From a virus, in IMG/VR virus record IMGVR_UViG_3300031659_000020, positions 1 through 47,694 of that record: a stretch of 47,694 nt of DNA; one strand, written 5' to 3'. The position numbers and the translations under genes are program-made. Within the stretch, counting starts at the first letter, position 1. The number at the start of each line of letters is the position of its first letter. A model generated the notes under the pieces. The model did no database searches. It was not told where the DNA came from and saw only the letters and a list, made by a program, of their open reading frames with translations. Shown here in pieces: positions 24,323-32,534 of this stretch.

Positions 24323-27300
24323 TTATCCTCCTATAGGTCCTGATGCTAGTTGAATTACTTTACCTACTTCTTTTCCATCCATAACCACCTTACCTCCTGC
24401 TCTTATAACAGATATAAGCTCATCAAGCTTATTGATAATTTCTTCGTTTCCTTTATCTTTCGTGTCCCCTTCTGAAGTTTTTGATTCACCTCCACCTCCT
24501 TCCATCCCAAATAAACCTAGTGACCCAAGCTTATCAAGTACTGGCATAAGAGGTACCAATAATAATAATGATGCAGCAAATAACGTTAACGCTCCTGCCA
24601 TAAGTGTAAATCCAAGCGCTCCAGGAATTAAAACTATCCCCGCAAGACCTAACGCTGCTGTTCCTGTTGCAAAACCTAGAACATCTAAACCTTCAGGTAT
24701 CAAGCCTAGAGATTGAGCGTATTGAGGTAGTACTGCAGAAATTGCAGCCAAACCTAATGTACCCATCAATATAGCACCAAACATCATTCCCATCCCGGCT
24801 ACTGCAGCTGCGATTAAACCTAAGCCAATTGAGAATGGTATTATTGCTGCTGGGTCAATACCTGTTAAACCGCCTAGCGCTTCTGCAGCAGGTGCGATTG
24901 CCATTCCTAAAGCTTGGGCTGACATTGCACCTAATAAAATAAATGGCAACATAAGCCCCATACCTGCAACAGCTGCTCCAATTAAACCTAAGCCAATTGA
25001 GAATGGTATTATTGCAGCTGGATCAACACCTGTTAAACCACTCAAAGCTTCTACAGCTGGGTTGATTGCCAAACCTAGAGCTTGTGCGGAAACTGCACCT
25101 AATAAAATAAATGGCAACATAAGCCCCATACCAGCAACTGATGCTGCAATTAAACCTAGCCCTACCCCGAATTGTATTATTGCATTACCATCAATACCTT
25201 CCAAGCCACTTAAAGCTTCTACAGCTGGGGTAATTGCAAACCCTAGAGCATGAGCTGATAATGTACCTAGTAATATGAACGGTAGCATAAGTCCCATACC
25301 TGCAACTGCTGCTCCCATTAAAGCAAGCCCTAATGCAAATCCTATAATTGCTGCAGGGTCAACTCCTCCTAATTGCTTCATAGCCATTGCAGCTGGAATT
25401 ATAGCAAGACCTAGAGCTAATAGCGCAATTGATCCCATGAGTATTGGACCTATCAAGAACCCCATACCTGCTGCTGCTAGACCAAGTATAATTAGTGATC
25501 CAGAGAATGCTATAATTGATAGTGGGTTAACACCTTCAAGTAAGCTGAATGCGAATGCTGCTGGTATCATTGCAACACCTAATAATCCTAGTACAAGTAG
25601 ACCTTTCAGTATACTTGAGAACCCTTTCCCGAGTGATTTAAGTCCTGATGCTAAAAATTTGAAGTTTGTAGCTAGCATTGCTAAAGGTACCATACCCATA
25701 AATAATAAGAATGGTATTGAAGGTAAAGCCATTAACAAAGCAGGGCCAGCAAGTGCCAATGCTAATATACCTTTGAACGTTCCTTTACCCATTGATCTTA
25801 AACCAGCAGCTAAATCTTGCATTTTCTTTTTTATGCCGCCTTTTTTACCACCAGCTCCAAGCTTGTCACTACTCTTCATTTGCTTCTTGCCCATATCTGC
25901 CATGTCACCAGCTTTATCTTTTCCATGACCTAATGCGCCTCCAAGTTTTGAACCTTTTAATTTATCTACAACTTTACCTCCCATACCTTTCAGTGCCGGT
26001 GCAAATCCACCTAGTGCTTTTACCCCTGAGCCTAGTAAGTTTGTAGTTGCTGCTATCGTTGTTGCGTTTTCTTTTAAGTAACCACCCATCCTAGCTGTAG
26101 TTTCCATTGCAGTTGCAGCCCAACCTGCTTGTTTTTCGCCTGATTCTGTAAGGCCTGCTGCTTTGTTTAATTGTTTTTCCAAATCAGCTGTTGTAGTATT
26201 CATTAACTCAGCTGTAGCTTTCTTCTGGAAGTAGTCCATTTTACCGAAGGCTTCCAGTCCACCTACTTGTTTAAGCATTTCTGAATAACTTTCATCTATC
26301 TTACCTTCGTACATAAGCTGCTGAGCTTTATCTACATTTACCTGGCGGCCAAGTAACACAGATAGTTCCATTGCACTTGCTCTTGCTGTATCTATGTCCA
26401 TTAACTTGTCGCCTAGTGCTGACATTTGTGAAAGGCTTGTCCCTAGCTTTCCAGCCTGAACTGCCATTGCGCCTAGCTCTTTTACAGATATATTACCAAA
26501 TTTAGATGTAAGCTCCATATTGTCAGCAACATCCTCCATTACTTTTCCTATAGGGAGGCCTGCACCACGAGCTAAATTTGAAACTACTTTCAATGTTTCT
26601 TTAGATGATTCTACTGACGAACCTTCTACAAGCTTCATATGACCAACTAACTTTCCTGCACTTACTTCTGATAACCCTGTCTGCCTTGCTATGTTTGAAA
26701 CTTGAACTATTGCGCTTGCTGAGATATCATTAAGATCTCCCATACCTTCTGCCAAACCAGCCATTGAATCTGCATTTTGTTTAGCAGATACTCCAAATGC
26801 TGCACCTAATATATTTGCGCCTGCCATTTCTCCAGCCATTGAGGCTGTCTGAGTCCTTGACATCTTCATACTATCACCTGCAGTTGCCATTGTATCTGCA
26901 AACTTGCTAGCCTGTCTACCCATTTCAACAATGAATAACCCTGTTGCTACTGAGGGATCTTGAATTATATCTATAAAGTCTTCAAACTTTTCTTTATACT
27001 CATCAAAATCTTTTGTTATTTCTTTCTGTCTATCTTTACGCTTCTGCATTTGCTCCAAGAGCTTATGTGAAGGGTCTAATTCTTTTTCTCTCTCAACTGC
27101 CTGGTCTCTTACAAACTTAGCTATATCTTCTTCTATGCTTGCTCTTTGGTCTGCGATTGCTGATGCTTGTAGATCTAGTTGGTATGATTTATTTTTTGTA
27201 AGTGCTATTCTTTTGAGTGCATCGCTAGTTGCTTCGACAGAAGCTACTCTAGCATTGTCTACTGTCAATAAAAGTTTAGACTTTTGGAGTTCATCATCGT

Positions 27301-27823
27301 AAATAAGAACTAATGCTTCCTTGTTTGAATTGAAGCCTTCTGCAACTGATACTCTAGCGTTGTCAGCAGCCACCAGTTGATTTGATTTCTGCAGCTCACC
27401 ATCAGCCATGACAGACATCTTGCCTTTATTTGTAGCTATAGATTCTATGTTTGAAAGCTTAGAGTTATCAATATCTAAAGCCGTTTTTGCTTTCTGTAAA
27501 ATTGAATTTGAAAGAACCGCGAGCTTGGCCTGGTTGTTTAGTGTTGTAGTAGAATTGGAGGCCTTTTCAGCTAATATGGCATTTATCTTAGTCTGTCTTT
27601 GAAAGTCCTTATTAGAATTTTCAAGTATTGTTTCACTGCTAGTCTGAGCTGCTGCTTGTAAAACTGAAATACTCGATTGAAGTGATTCTTGCTGAGCCAA
27701 TGCTTTGTTCTGTCTCTGAAGTGCCTGTTCGCGCTTCGCATCGTTTGCTGCAGCCCTTGCTGATGACTTTGCAATCTTATCGTAGTACTCTTGATTCTTT
27801 TTAGGTTGTTTATCGCCTGCCAT
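24323..27823 (-). CDS. Tail tape measure protein
   Basis: At 1166 residues this is the longest gene in the window. Residues 1-300 are alanine/lysine/glutamine-rich and strongly helical, likely coiled coil. Residues 300-600 are an alpha-helical body. From about residue 690 a very hydrophobic, glycine-rich region carries repeats of 56 residues. The C-terminus is polar, with a helix (NEEIINKLDELISVIRAGG). Length, helicity, hydrophobic segments and position between the hub chaperone region and baseplate genes identify it as the tape measure, functionally equivalent to T4 gp29 but about twice as long. It would set tail length and may enter the host membrane. Confidence 0.85.
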   Translation of the reverse strand: MAGDKQPKKNQEYYDKIAKSSARAAANDAKREQALQRQNKALAQQESLQSSISVLQAAAQTSSETILENSNKDFQRQTKINAILAEKASNSTTTLNNQAKLAVLSNSILQKAKTALDIDNSKLSNIESIATNKGKMSVMADGELQKSNQLVAADNARVSVAEGFNSNKEALVLIYDDELQKSKLLLTVDNARVASVEATSDALKRIALTKNKSYQLDLQASAIADQRASIEEDIAKFVRDQAVEREKELDPSHKLLEQMQKRKDRQKEITKDFDEYKEKFEDFIDIIQDPSVATGLFIVEMGRQASKFADTMATAGDSMKMSRTQTASMAGEMAGANILGAAFGVSAKQNADSMAGLAEGMGDLNDISASAIVQVSNIARQTGLSEVSAGKLVGHMKLVEGSSVESSKETLKVVSNLARGAGLPIGKVMEDVADNMELTSKFGNISVKELGAMAVQAGKLGTSLSQMSALGDKLMDIDTARASAMELSVLLGRQVNVDKAQQLMYEGKIDESYSEMLKQVGGLEAFGKMDYFQKKATAELMNTTTADLEKQLNKAAGLTESGEKQAGWAATAMETTARMGGYLKENATTIAATTNLLGSGVKALGGFAPALKGMGGKVVDKLKGSKLGGALGHGKDKAGDMADMGKKQMKSSDKLGAGGKKGGIKKKMQDLAAGLRSMGKGTFKGILALALAGPALLMALPSIPFLLFMGMVPLAMLATNFKFLASGLKSLGKGFSSILKGLLVLGLLGVAMIPAAFAFSLLEGVNPLSIIAFSGSLIILGLAAAGMGFLIGPILMGSIALLALGLAIIPAAMAMKQLGGVDPAAIIGFALGLALMGAAVAGMGLMLPFILLGTLSAHALGFAITPAVEALSGLEGIDGNAIIQFGVGLGLIAASVAGMGLMLPFILLGAVSAQALGLAINPAVEALSGLTGVDPAAIIPFSIGLGLIGAAVAGMGLMLPFILLGAMSAQALGMAIAPAAEALGGLTGIDPAAIIPFSIGLGLIAAAVAGMGMMFGAILMGTLGLAAISAVLPQYAQSLGLIPEGLDVLGFATGTAALGLAGIVLIPGALGFTLMAGALTLFAASLLLLVPLMPVLDKLGSLGLFGMEGGGGESKTSEGDTKDKGNEEIINKLDELISVIRAGGKVVMDGKEVGKVIQLASGPIGG
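24695..25534 (-). repeat. Five 168-bp tandem repeats in the tape measure gene
   Basis: Units begin at 25534, 25366, 25198, 25030 and 24862 on the minus strand, each coding 56 residues that start G(V/I)(N/D)-P/G and contain AGMGLMLPFILLG and a conserved AVEALSGL-type end. The middle three are most alike, and the outer ones are diverged. DNA similarity between the inner copies is high. Confidence 0.88.
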
Positions 27824-27829
27824 AATCTA

Positions 27830-28117
27830 TCAGTTGTATATATCTAAACGCTTTGCTAACTCATCGGCGTGTTTAATTCCATCCTTTGCAGCTTCTATCT
27901 TGTCCATTAAATCCTCTACTGCTTTCTTGCCTTTTGGGCCAGAAGCTGAAATTCTTTCTAGACTAGCTCTATATCTTTTATCGTTTGATTTTTTTAGTAT
28001 GCCTGATATATGGTTTAGTACACCATCTACCACGCCTTCTTTGGTAAGACTATTGTTTTCTGAAAGTTTTTTAGAAATTATCTTTCTAACGTATTCCCTT
28101 AACTTTTTCTGCTTCAT
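27830..28117 (-). CDS. Small helical protein with basic N-terminus
   Basis: The 95-residue protein starts MKQKKLREYVRKIISKKLSE and continues with helical, lysine-rich sequence. I do not know its function. The opening (LRxxVRxxIxxxL, then LSE) resembles the opening of the putative head protein at 39799-41076 and could be a targeting or assembly signal. A late box lies 33 nt upstream, and GGAG precedes the ATG. It sits directly before the tape measure gene, so it may be a tail assembly factor. Confidence 0.7.
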   Translation of the reverse strand: MKQKKLREYVRKIISKKLSENNSLTKEGVVDGVLNHISGILKKSNDKRYRASLERISASGPKGKKAVEDLMDKIEAAKDGIKHADELAKRLDIYN

Positions 28118-28150
28118 TTATACACTCCAGCTTGCGCTTAATTAGTTTTA

Positions 28151-28161
28151 TATAAATATCA
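28151..28161 (-). promoter_or_regulatory. Late-type box before the small helical gene and tape measure
   Basis: TGATATTTATA followed by TAAAACTAA, identical over 19 nt to the site before gp13 near 35090. Confidence 0.7.
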
Positions 28162-28164
28162 ACG

Positions 28165-28401
28165 TTATTTGGATTTCGAGAAGTTTGGACGCCTTATAGA
28201 TGTATTACTGCTCTTACCTTTTTGAGACTTGTCCATCTGCTCTCTCTCAATCTTGTGCTGATCATTTAGCTTTCTTAAATAAAATAGCCTTAGATATACC
28301 GGCATCTTATATACGTCATCATGACTAAATCCACCGTTTGAGAAATAAAGCAGTTGGAATATCTGCTCGTGTAGAATGGCCTTATAGTTAAGACCTAGGC
28401 C
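28165..28401 (-). CDS. Overlapping ATG-less frame, probable frameshift extension of the gp26-like protein
   Basis: After the run of seven T at 28408-28402, a frame shifted +1 (or -2) relative to the gp26-like gene stays open for 78 codons to a TAA at 28165. It codes for protein-like sequence including HDDVYKMPVYLRLFYLRKLN. There is no ATG, GTG or TTG near its beginning, a TAG lies just upstream in the same frame, and the first ATG is 28 codons in without a Shine-Dalgarno. Position immediately before the tape measure region matches the lambda G/GT and Mu-type tail chaperone frameshift genes. The frame is certain. The frameshift is inferred. Confidence 0.65.
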   Translation of the reverse strand, partial: GLGLNYKAILHEQIFQLLYFSNGGFSHDDVYKMPVYLRLFYLRKLNDQHKIEREQMDKSQKGKSSNTSIRRPNFSKSK

Positions 28402-29248
28402 AAAAAAACTCTACGGTCATGGGAATATTAACTGAATCTTCGTGACCACATTCATCGCATTCAAAGTATATTGACATGTCAACATCAGGTGTAACCTTTT
28501 CAAGATTGTTCCTGAATGCTAAAGAGTCTCTAGATATGAATTCGTTTTCAACAAAGTTGTTTATAGCCTTTACTGTCTCATCACCATCTACAGCTGTTAT
28601 CACTTGCTTAAGTCTACTTGTTAAATCATATGAAATTACAGATGAATGAGTTTTCTTTTTCATTCTCTTTACTTCAGCTTGAATTTTCTCTTCGTCTGAA
28701 TGAGAAAGTAACTTGAATGTAAGTGTTTTCTTGCTTAAAGGTAGTTCAAATTCAAATGTGTTTGAATCGGTTGTTATTTCAACGTCTTTGTTTTCCAAAC
28801 CTGCTAAGTCTACAGTTTCGCTTTGCTTAGACTGGCACTTAGGACAAGGTATCTCTACAGGATATTCAGCACCATAACCTAATACTCTTGCTGCTACCAT
28901 TACAGCGTTTTTATCACCTAATAATAAATCATCGTAGTTTACTCTTACGCCAGCACCATTACTAATAATTAGTGAACGCAATAGCATATCTATAACTACA
29001 CCTTTTTGTATTAAATTTTGAGATGTAAGAATATCCTCTTCCTTTGCAGTCATATACTTCATTTCTATCTTACCTGTTCTCAGAGGATGCCCTTCTGGAT
29101 ATAGCTTACCTTCGCTTGGTAGATCAATAACTTCAGTTGGGAATTTAGAATCTTCAGTTTTCTTTACTTCAGTTTCTTGTATTAGTTGCTGCTTAAGTGC
29201 ATCTGTTGTGATTTCCTTTCCAGGATAATCGTCTGTCATTTTTGCCAT
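28388..29248 (-). CDS. Baseplate hub / tail chaperone protein, gp26-like (T4_baseplate family)
   Basis: The 286-residue protein has the features of the T4 gp26 family: DLPSEGKLYPEGHPLRTGKIEMKYMTAKEEDIL near the N-terminus, followed by a helical region. Two zinc-ribbon-like pairs, CPKC (near residue 136) and CDECGH (near the C-terminus), may bind metal. AAGGAG lies 7 nt before the ATG. The reading frame ends FFWPRS over a seven-T run, where an alternative frame opens into another 78 codons. It sits between the tube gene and the tape measure, consistent with an assembly chaperone or hub component. Confidence 0.8.
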   Translation of the reverse strand: MAKMTDDYPGKEITTDALKQQLIQETEVKKTEDSKFPTEVIDLPSEGKLYPEGHPLRTGKIEMKYMTAKEEDILTSQNLIQKGVVIDMLLRSLIISNGAGVRVNYDDLLLGDKNAVMVAARVLGYGAEYPVEIPCPKCQSKQSETVDLAGLENKDVEITTDSNTFEFELPLSKKTLTFKLLSHSDEEKIQAEVKRMKKKTHSSVISYDLTSRLKQVITAVDGDETVKAINNFVENEFISRDSLAFRNNLEKVTPDVDMSIYFECDECGHEDSVNIPMTVEFFWPRS

Positions 29249-29286
29249 TGTATAACTCCTTTTGTATTTTTAATATAACTAGTATA

Positions 29287-29296
29287 TATAAATATA
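29287..29296 (-). promoter_or_regulatory. Late-type box for the gp26-like gene
   Basis: TATATTTATA on the minus strand, 38 nt before the ATG, with a second TTATATTA element closer to the gene. Confidence 0.55.
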
Positions 29297-29315
29297 TATT
29301 AACTTAAAAGTTTGC

Positions 29316-29342
29316 AAAAAAATAGCCTGAATTAACAGGCTA
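29316..29342 (-). terminator. Intrinsic terminator after the tube gene
   Basis: TAGCCTG and CAGGCTA form a perfect 7-bp stem with loop TTAATT, followed by seven T. It closes the sheath-tube transcript. Confidence 0.9.
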
Positions 29343-29369
29343 CTTAATTTTATATAATAAATGTAATTA

Positions 29370-29861
29370 TTAGTATTGTAGAATCCAGTAGTCACATCTT
29401 ATAGTTAAAGCTATGATAGCAGGTACACCGTCATTTTCCCAAGAGATTTCACCAAAGTCAGCATCTGTTAAGAAAGCACCTTTACCAGTCCATTCTTCTA
29501 CCTTATCACCTACAGGTCCAAGAACGTTGATTGTTACATCTTTCTTATAGAAGTCTGCATAACCATTTCTACCTGTTACTGATTCATGGTGGAGCCTTGC
29601 CCATTCCATAACAGCCTGAGCACCTGATGGTACAATAGGATCGTATAGTTCTACAGTTATAGCGTCCCAATTACTTCGTCCTTTGATGAATCTGGAATTG
29701 TTTATGTGCTTAATTTCAGTTTCACCATTTACTAGCTTTGGTCTTGCTGCTTTTCTTATTAAATATGAAGGTATTCCATCTACGTAAAATACGAATCTAT
29801 TTGTTACCTTTGGTTCAAAGGCCGTGAACATTAGTTCTGTTGGGTCTATTAAATTTGCCAT
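29370..29861 (-). CDS. 19: Tail tube protein, gp19-like
   Basis: The 163-residue protein has the length of T4 gp19 and its style: NRFVFYVDGIPSYLIRKAARP near the N-terminus, VELYDPIVPSGAQAVMEWAR in the middle, and a C-terminal IIALTIRCDYWILQY. It forms the hexameric rings of the inner tail tube. It directly follows the sheath gene, with its own late box (TGATATTTATA) 21 nt before the ATG and AGGAG upstream. A strong terminator follows, so high late expression is expected. Confidence 0.92.
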   Translation of the reverse strand: MANLIDPTELMFTAFEPKVTNRFVFYVDGIPSYLIRKAARPKLVNGETEIKHINNSRFIKGRSNWDAITVELYDPIVPSGAQAVMEWARLHHESVTGRNGYADFYKKDVTINVLGPVGDKVEEWTGKGAFLTDADFGEISWENDGVPAIIALTIRCDYWILQY

Positions 29862-29882
29862 CTTGTTTTATCTCCTATTTAG

Positions 29883-29893
29883 TATAAATATCA
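29883..29893 (-). promoter_or_regulatory. Late-type box for the tube gene
   Basis: TGATATTTATA on the minus strand, 21 nt before the ATG. It lies across the gap after the sheath stop codon. Confidence 0.7.
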
Positions 29894-32164
29894 CTAATCG
29901 TTAAATGTTGCGCCTGTTGGCATTATGTTAAAGTCAACAACAATGAATTCAGCTGCTTTAGCTGGTTGAATAAATATATCACCTTTCATGATGTTTCTAT
30001 CAATGATATCAGGTGTATTGTTTGTTTCATCCATTATAACCTTGAATGCATAAAGACCTTGTCTTTGTTGTACTGATTCCATGTAAGGATTAACTTGTGA
30101 TAAGAATCTGTTTCTAGTTGCTGTTGTGTTGTTTTCGAATATTAAGTATTTAGATACAGATGCAATAAATTTCTTAAGGTTAATTAACAACCTTCTTACA
30201 TTTACACGGTCAAGAGCAGAAGCTTTCTTTTGAAGAGTTTTCTGTCCCCATACAACCACACCTTCACCAGGGAATGAAGCTACCGGGTTAACGTTTGATT
30301 CATATAATGTATCTCTGTTAGCATGTGTTAATTTTCTTGCAGCCTGTACAACTGTTTCCTGTCCACCTCTATTTAAACCTGCAGGTGCGAACCATTCAGC
30401 AGATACCTTATCATTAAATGCATAGATACTTGGCATAATTACAGATTGTGGAACCCAGATATATTTACCTGTTGCAGGGTCCGCAATTTGTACCCATGGC
30501 CAATACATTGCTGCATAGCTTGAATCAAAGTTTTCTGCTTGTTGTGTTACTGAAGCTATATTGGTAGTTGTATAATCAACTGGATCAATGATTGTCATCA
30601 TATCGCCACGTTCTTCACATACAGAAACCATTTTGTTAGTTAAAGCAGGAGACATTTGGTATGTAATTCCTGGAGCTATAAGCAAGTTGATATCGAATTC
30701 ATCTTGATTTGCTAAAAGATTGAATGCACAGTTATATGCAATATATCCAGTATCTGATACAGATGCTATATCTAACCCTTGGAAGTTTCCAGCTGTTGAT
30801 GCAGAATAGTAATTAGCTATACCTGTTGCGCCTAATGGAGAATCTACAAAGAAGTTAGTACCATCAGCACCACCAGTAAAAGATCCTGAACCTATCATCG
30901 GTAAAGATGCTGTCAAGTTAGTATCTCTGATATCTCCGTTTTCAGTTAAATAATCGATTGTATTTTTTATAGAGTCTTCATCGATATAAACGAACTGTGA
31001 TCTGTTTTTGTAATTTCCTTTTGGCTGAATAAATGGATACGCTGTTGTTGAATCCTCGACCGACGGTCTTTGAGTTCCAATTACAGCACCTATATAATTA
31101 TTTTCATTTGGATCTAGTGAGCAGTTGTTCCATGTTTCAAGAATAACTTTTCTCTTTTTAGAATCATCAGCTCTACGAATCATCAAGGTAAATGAACCTT
31201 TCTTTTCGTTTACATTTGATACTTCCCATCTAACATTGTTTCTTGTACCGAACTTAGTACCAACACCTCCAACTGATTTAGATACAAAAACATCATTTGC
31301 TGATATCTGTAAATTAGTTAGTGATGAACCTGGTATACTATTCATAAGTCTACCGTCAGTGTGTGTTTTAATTTGAAATGATACATTATTAACATTGTAT
31401 GTAGAACCAGATGTCATAACACCGGATCTTGCAGCTAATGATGAAGATGCAGCTACTGCATTTGTTGAAGCAGATGCTGCCATCGCCCATGATCCTGAAT
31501 GGAAAAATATTTGATTTTCGCCAGTTGAAGAACCTGTAATTTCAATTTCTGATACTGCACCGCCTGTGCCTGAGCGAGAAACAAATGTATCTCCTGTTAT
31601 TCCTGCAGGTGTAGTGTTTGAAGTTGTGTTACCAGCAATAAAGTTTGCAGAAAAACTAACTAGTGATGAAGATGCAAAGTAGTATATTGCAGGTGTTACA
31701 GAAGTATTATTTTGTGGCATCGGTGCATCTACACCAACGAATTGATATGCAAGACCTGATGATGCTGTATACTGAACTATCCCTCCGTCATGAAGTGATT
31801 CTGATGTATGCATAGACATAGAAGCTCTGAACCCTGTGTTTGCAGTTCTCTGTAAATGTGTATGTGAGTTTGCGTTACCAGCGTCTGTTGGCATAACTCT
31901 TACAATAGTTGCAGGTCCACCGTGCTTTAAGTATTCTTTTGCAGTTATTGATGTTAAGTATTGGTAGTAATTACTACCTGACTTAAAAGCATCCCCATAA
32001 AGAGCTTGATACTCCGAATATGAAAATACTTGGGTTGGTATCAATGCCGGACCTTTTACTGTTGGTCCTACGATTGCAGCTCCTATTGCCGCAACACCTT
32101 GCTGTACAAATGATAAATCATTTTCTCTTGTAAATACACCAGGGCTAATTATTTTTTCAGCCAT
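29894..32164 (-). CDS. 18: Contractile tail sheath protein, gp18-like
   Basis: The 756-residue protein starts MAEKIISPGVFTRENDLSF, the usual sheath opening, and has GAAIVGPTVKGPALIPTQV next. Its C-terminal half carries the conserved sheath core, including YAMYWPWVQIADP, WVPQSVIMPSIYAF and the ending RLLINLKKFIASVSKYLIFENN. Residues about 120-400 form a variable Ser/Thr/Ala-rich insertion, likely the surface domains. The length is near T4 gp18 (659) plus insertion. AGGAG precedes the ATG, and the leader holds a hairpin and a late box. It shows the tail is contractile. Confidence 0.95.
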   Translation of the reverse strand: MAEKIISPGVFTRENDLSFVQQGVAAIGAAIVGPTVKGPALIPTQVFSYSEYQALYGDAFKSGSNYYQYLTSITAKEYLKHGGPATIVRVMPTDAGNANSHTHLQRTANTGFRASMSMHTSESLHDGGIVQYTASSGLAYQFVGVDAPMPQNNTSVTPAIYYFASSSLVSFSANFIAGNTTSNTTPAGITGDTFVSRSGTGGAVSEIEITGSSTGENQIFFHSGSWAMAASASTNAVAASSSLAARSGVMTSGSTYNVNNVSFQIKTHTDGRLMNSIPGSSLTNLQISANDVFVSKSVGGVGTKFGTRNNVRWEVSNVNEKKGSFTLMIRRADDSKKRKVILETWNNCSLDPNENNYIGAVIGTQRPSVEDSTTAYPFIQPKGNYKNRSQFVYIDEDSIKNTIDYLTENGDIRDTNLTASLPMIGSGSFTGGADGTNFFVDSPLGATGIANYYSASTAGNFQGLDIASVSDTGYIAYNCAFNLLANQDEFDINLLIAPGITYQMSPALTNKMVSVCEERGDMMTIIDPVDYTTTNIASVTQQAENFDSSYAAMYWPWVQIADPATGKYIWVPQSVIMPSIYAFNDKVSAEWFAPAGLNRGGQETVVQAARKLTHANRDTLYESNVNPVASFPGEGVVVWGQKTLQKKASALDRVNVRRLLINLKKFIASVSKYLIFENNTTATRNRFLSQVNPYMESVQQRQGLYAFKVIMDETNNTPDIIDRNIMKGDIFIQPAKAAEFIVVDFNIMPTGATFND

Positions 32165-32190
32165 TTATTTTTCTCCTATTATGTAAAAAT

Positions 32191-32205
32191 TAACCCTATG
32201 GGTTA
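32191..32205 (-). other. Hairpin in the sheath-gene leader
   Basis: TAACCC and GGGTTA form a 6-bp stem with loop ATA, followed by AATTTTT, between the late box and the start codon. It may be an mRNA 5' structure or weak attenuator. Confidence 0.5.
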
Positions 32206-32217
32206 TGTTATTTCTAA

Positions 32218-32227
32218 TATAAATATA
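32218..32227 (-). promoter_or_regulatory. Late-type box for the sheath gene
   Basis: TATATTTATA on the minus strand, 53 nt before the sheath ATG. Confidence 0.65.
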
Positions 32228-32247
32228 ATGTATGAAGTTCAAAGTAC

Positions 32248-32511
32248 CTATTGCTGAGGAATAAATACGCCTGTTTCCAGGTTTAATTCACCAGTACCGT
32301 ACTTTGTTGAGAGTTCTTTTACAAAAGATTTCTCATCACTTCTAGTCTTTTTATATTCTTCTTTTATCTGCTTTTCTGATTCGTCTAATACTAACTGGTC
32401 CATTGCTAGCTGACCATAACTTACTGTCAACGTATCATATTTGCTTTTGAAGTCTTCTACTTTCTTCATTTCTTCTTCTGTAAACTTTGTGCTTTTTTTA
32501 ATTTCAGCCAT
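32248..32511 (-). CDS. Small coiled-coil protein between neck and sheath genes
   Basis: The 87-residue protein is strongly helical and charged (KFTEEEMKKVEDFKSKYDTL, then EKQIKEEYKKTRSDEKSF), ending with a short beta segment KYGTGELNLETGVFIP. This prefoldin-like pattern recurs, as I recall, in uncharacterised proteins of marine T4-like phages. No function is known. AAGGAG precedes the ATG. Its place between the gp15-like and sheath genes suggests an assembly or scaffolding role in tail completion. Confidence 0.7.
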   Translation of the reverse strand: MAEIKKSTKFTEEEMKKVEDFKSKYDTLTVSYGQLAMDQLVLDESEKQIKEEYKKTRSDEKSFVKELSTKYGTGELNLETGVFIPQQ

Positions 32512-32534
32512 TTTTAATTCTCCTTATAACTTGT

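Noticed and set aside
25275-25928. Plus-strand open frame of 217 codons opposite the tape measure gene
   Set aside because: It mirrors the repetitive, Ala/Gly-rich tape measure codons, has no ribosome-binding site or promoter, and its product is a low-complexity Pro/Ala/Asn string. Shadow frame.
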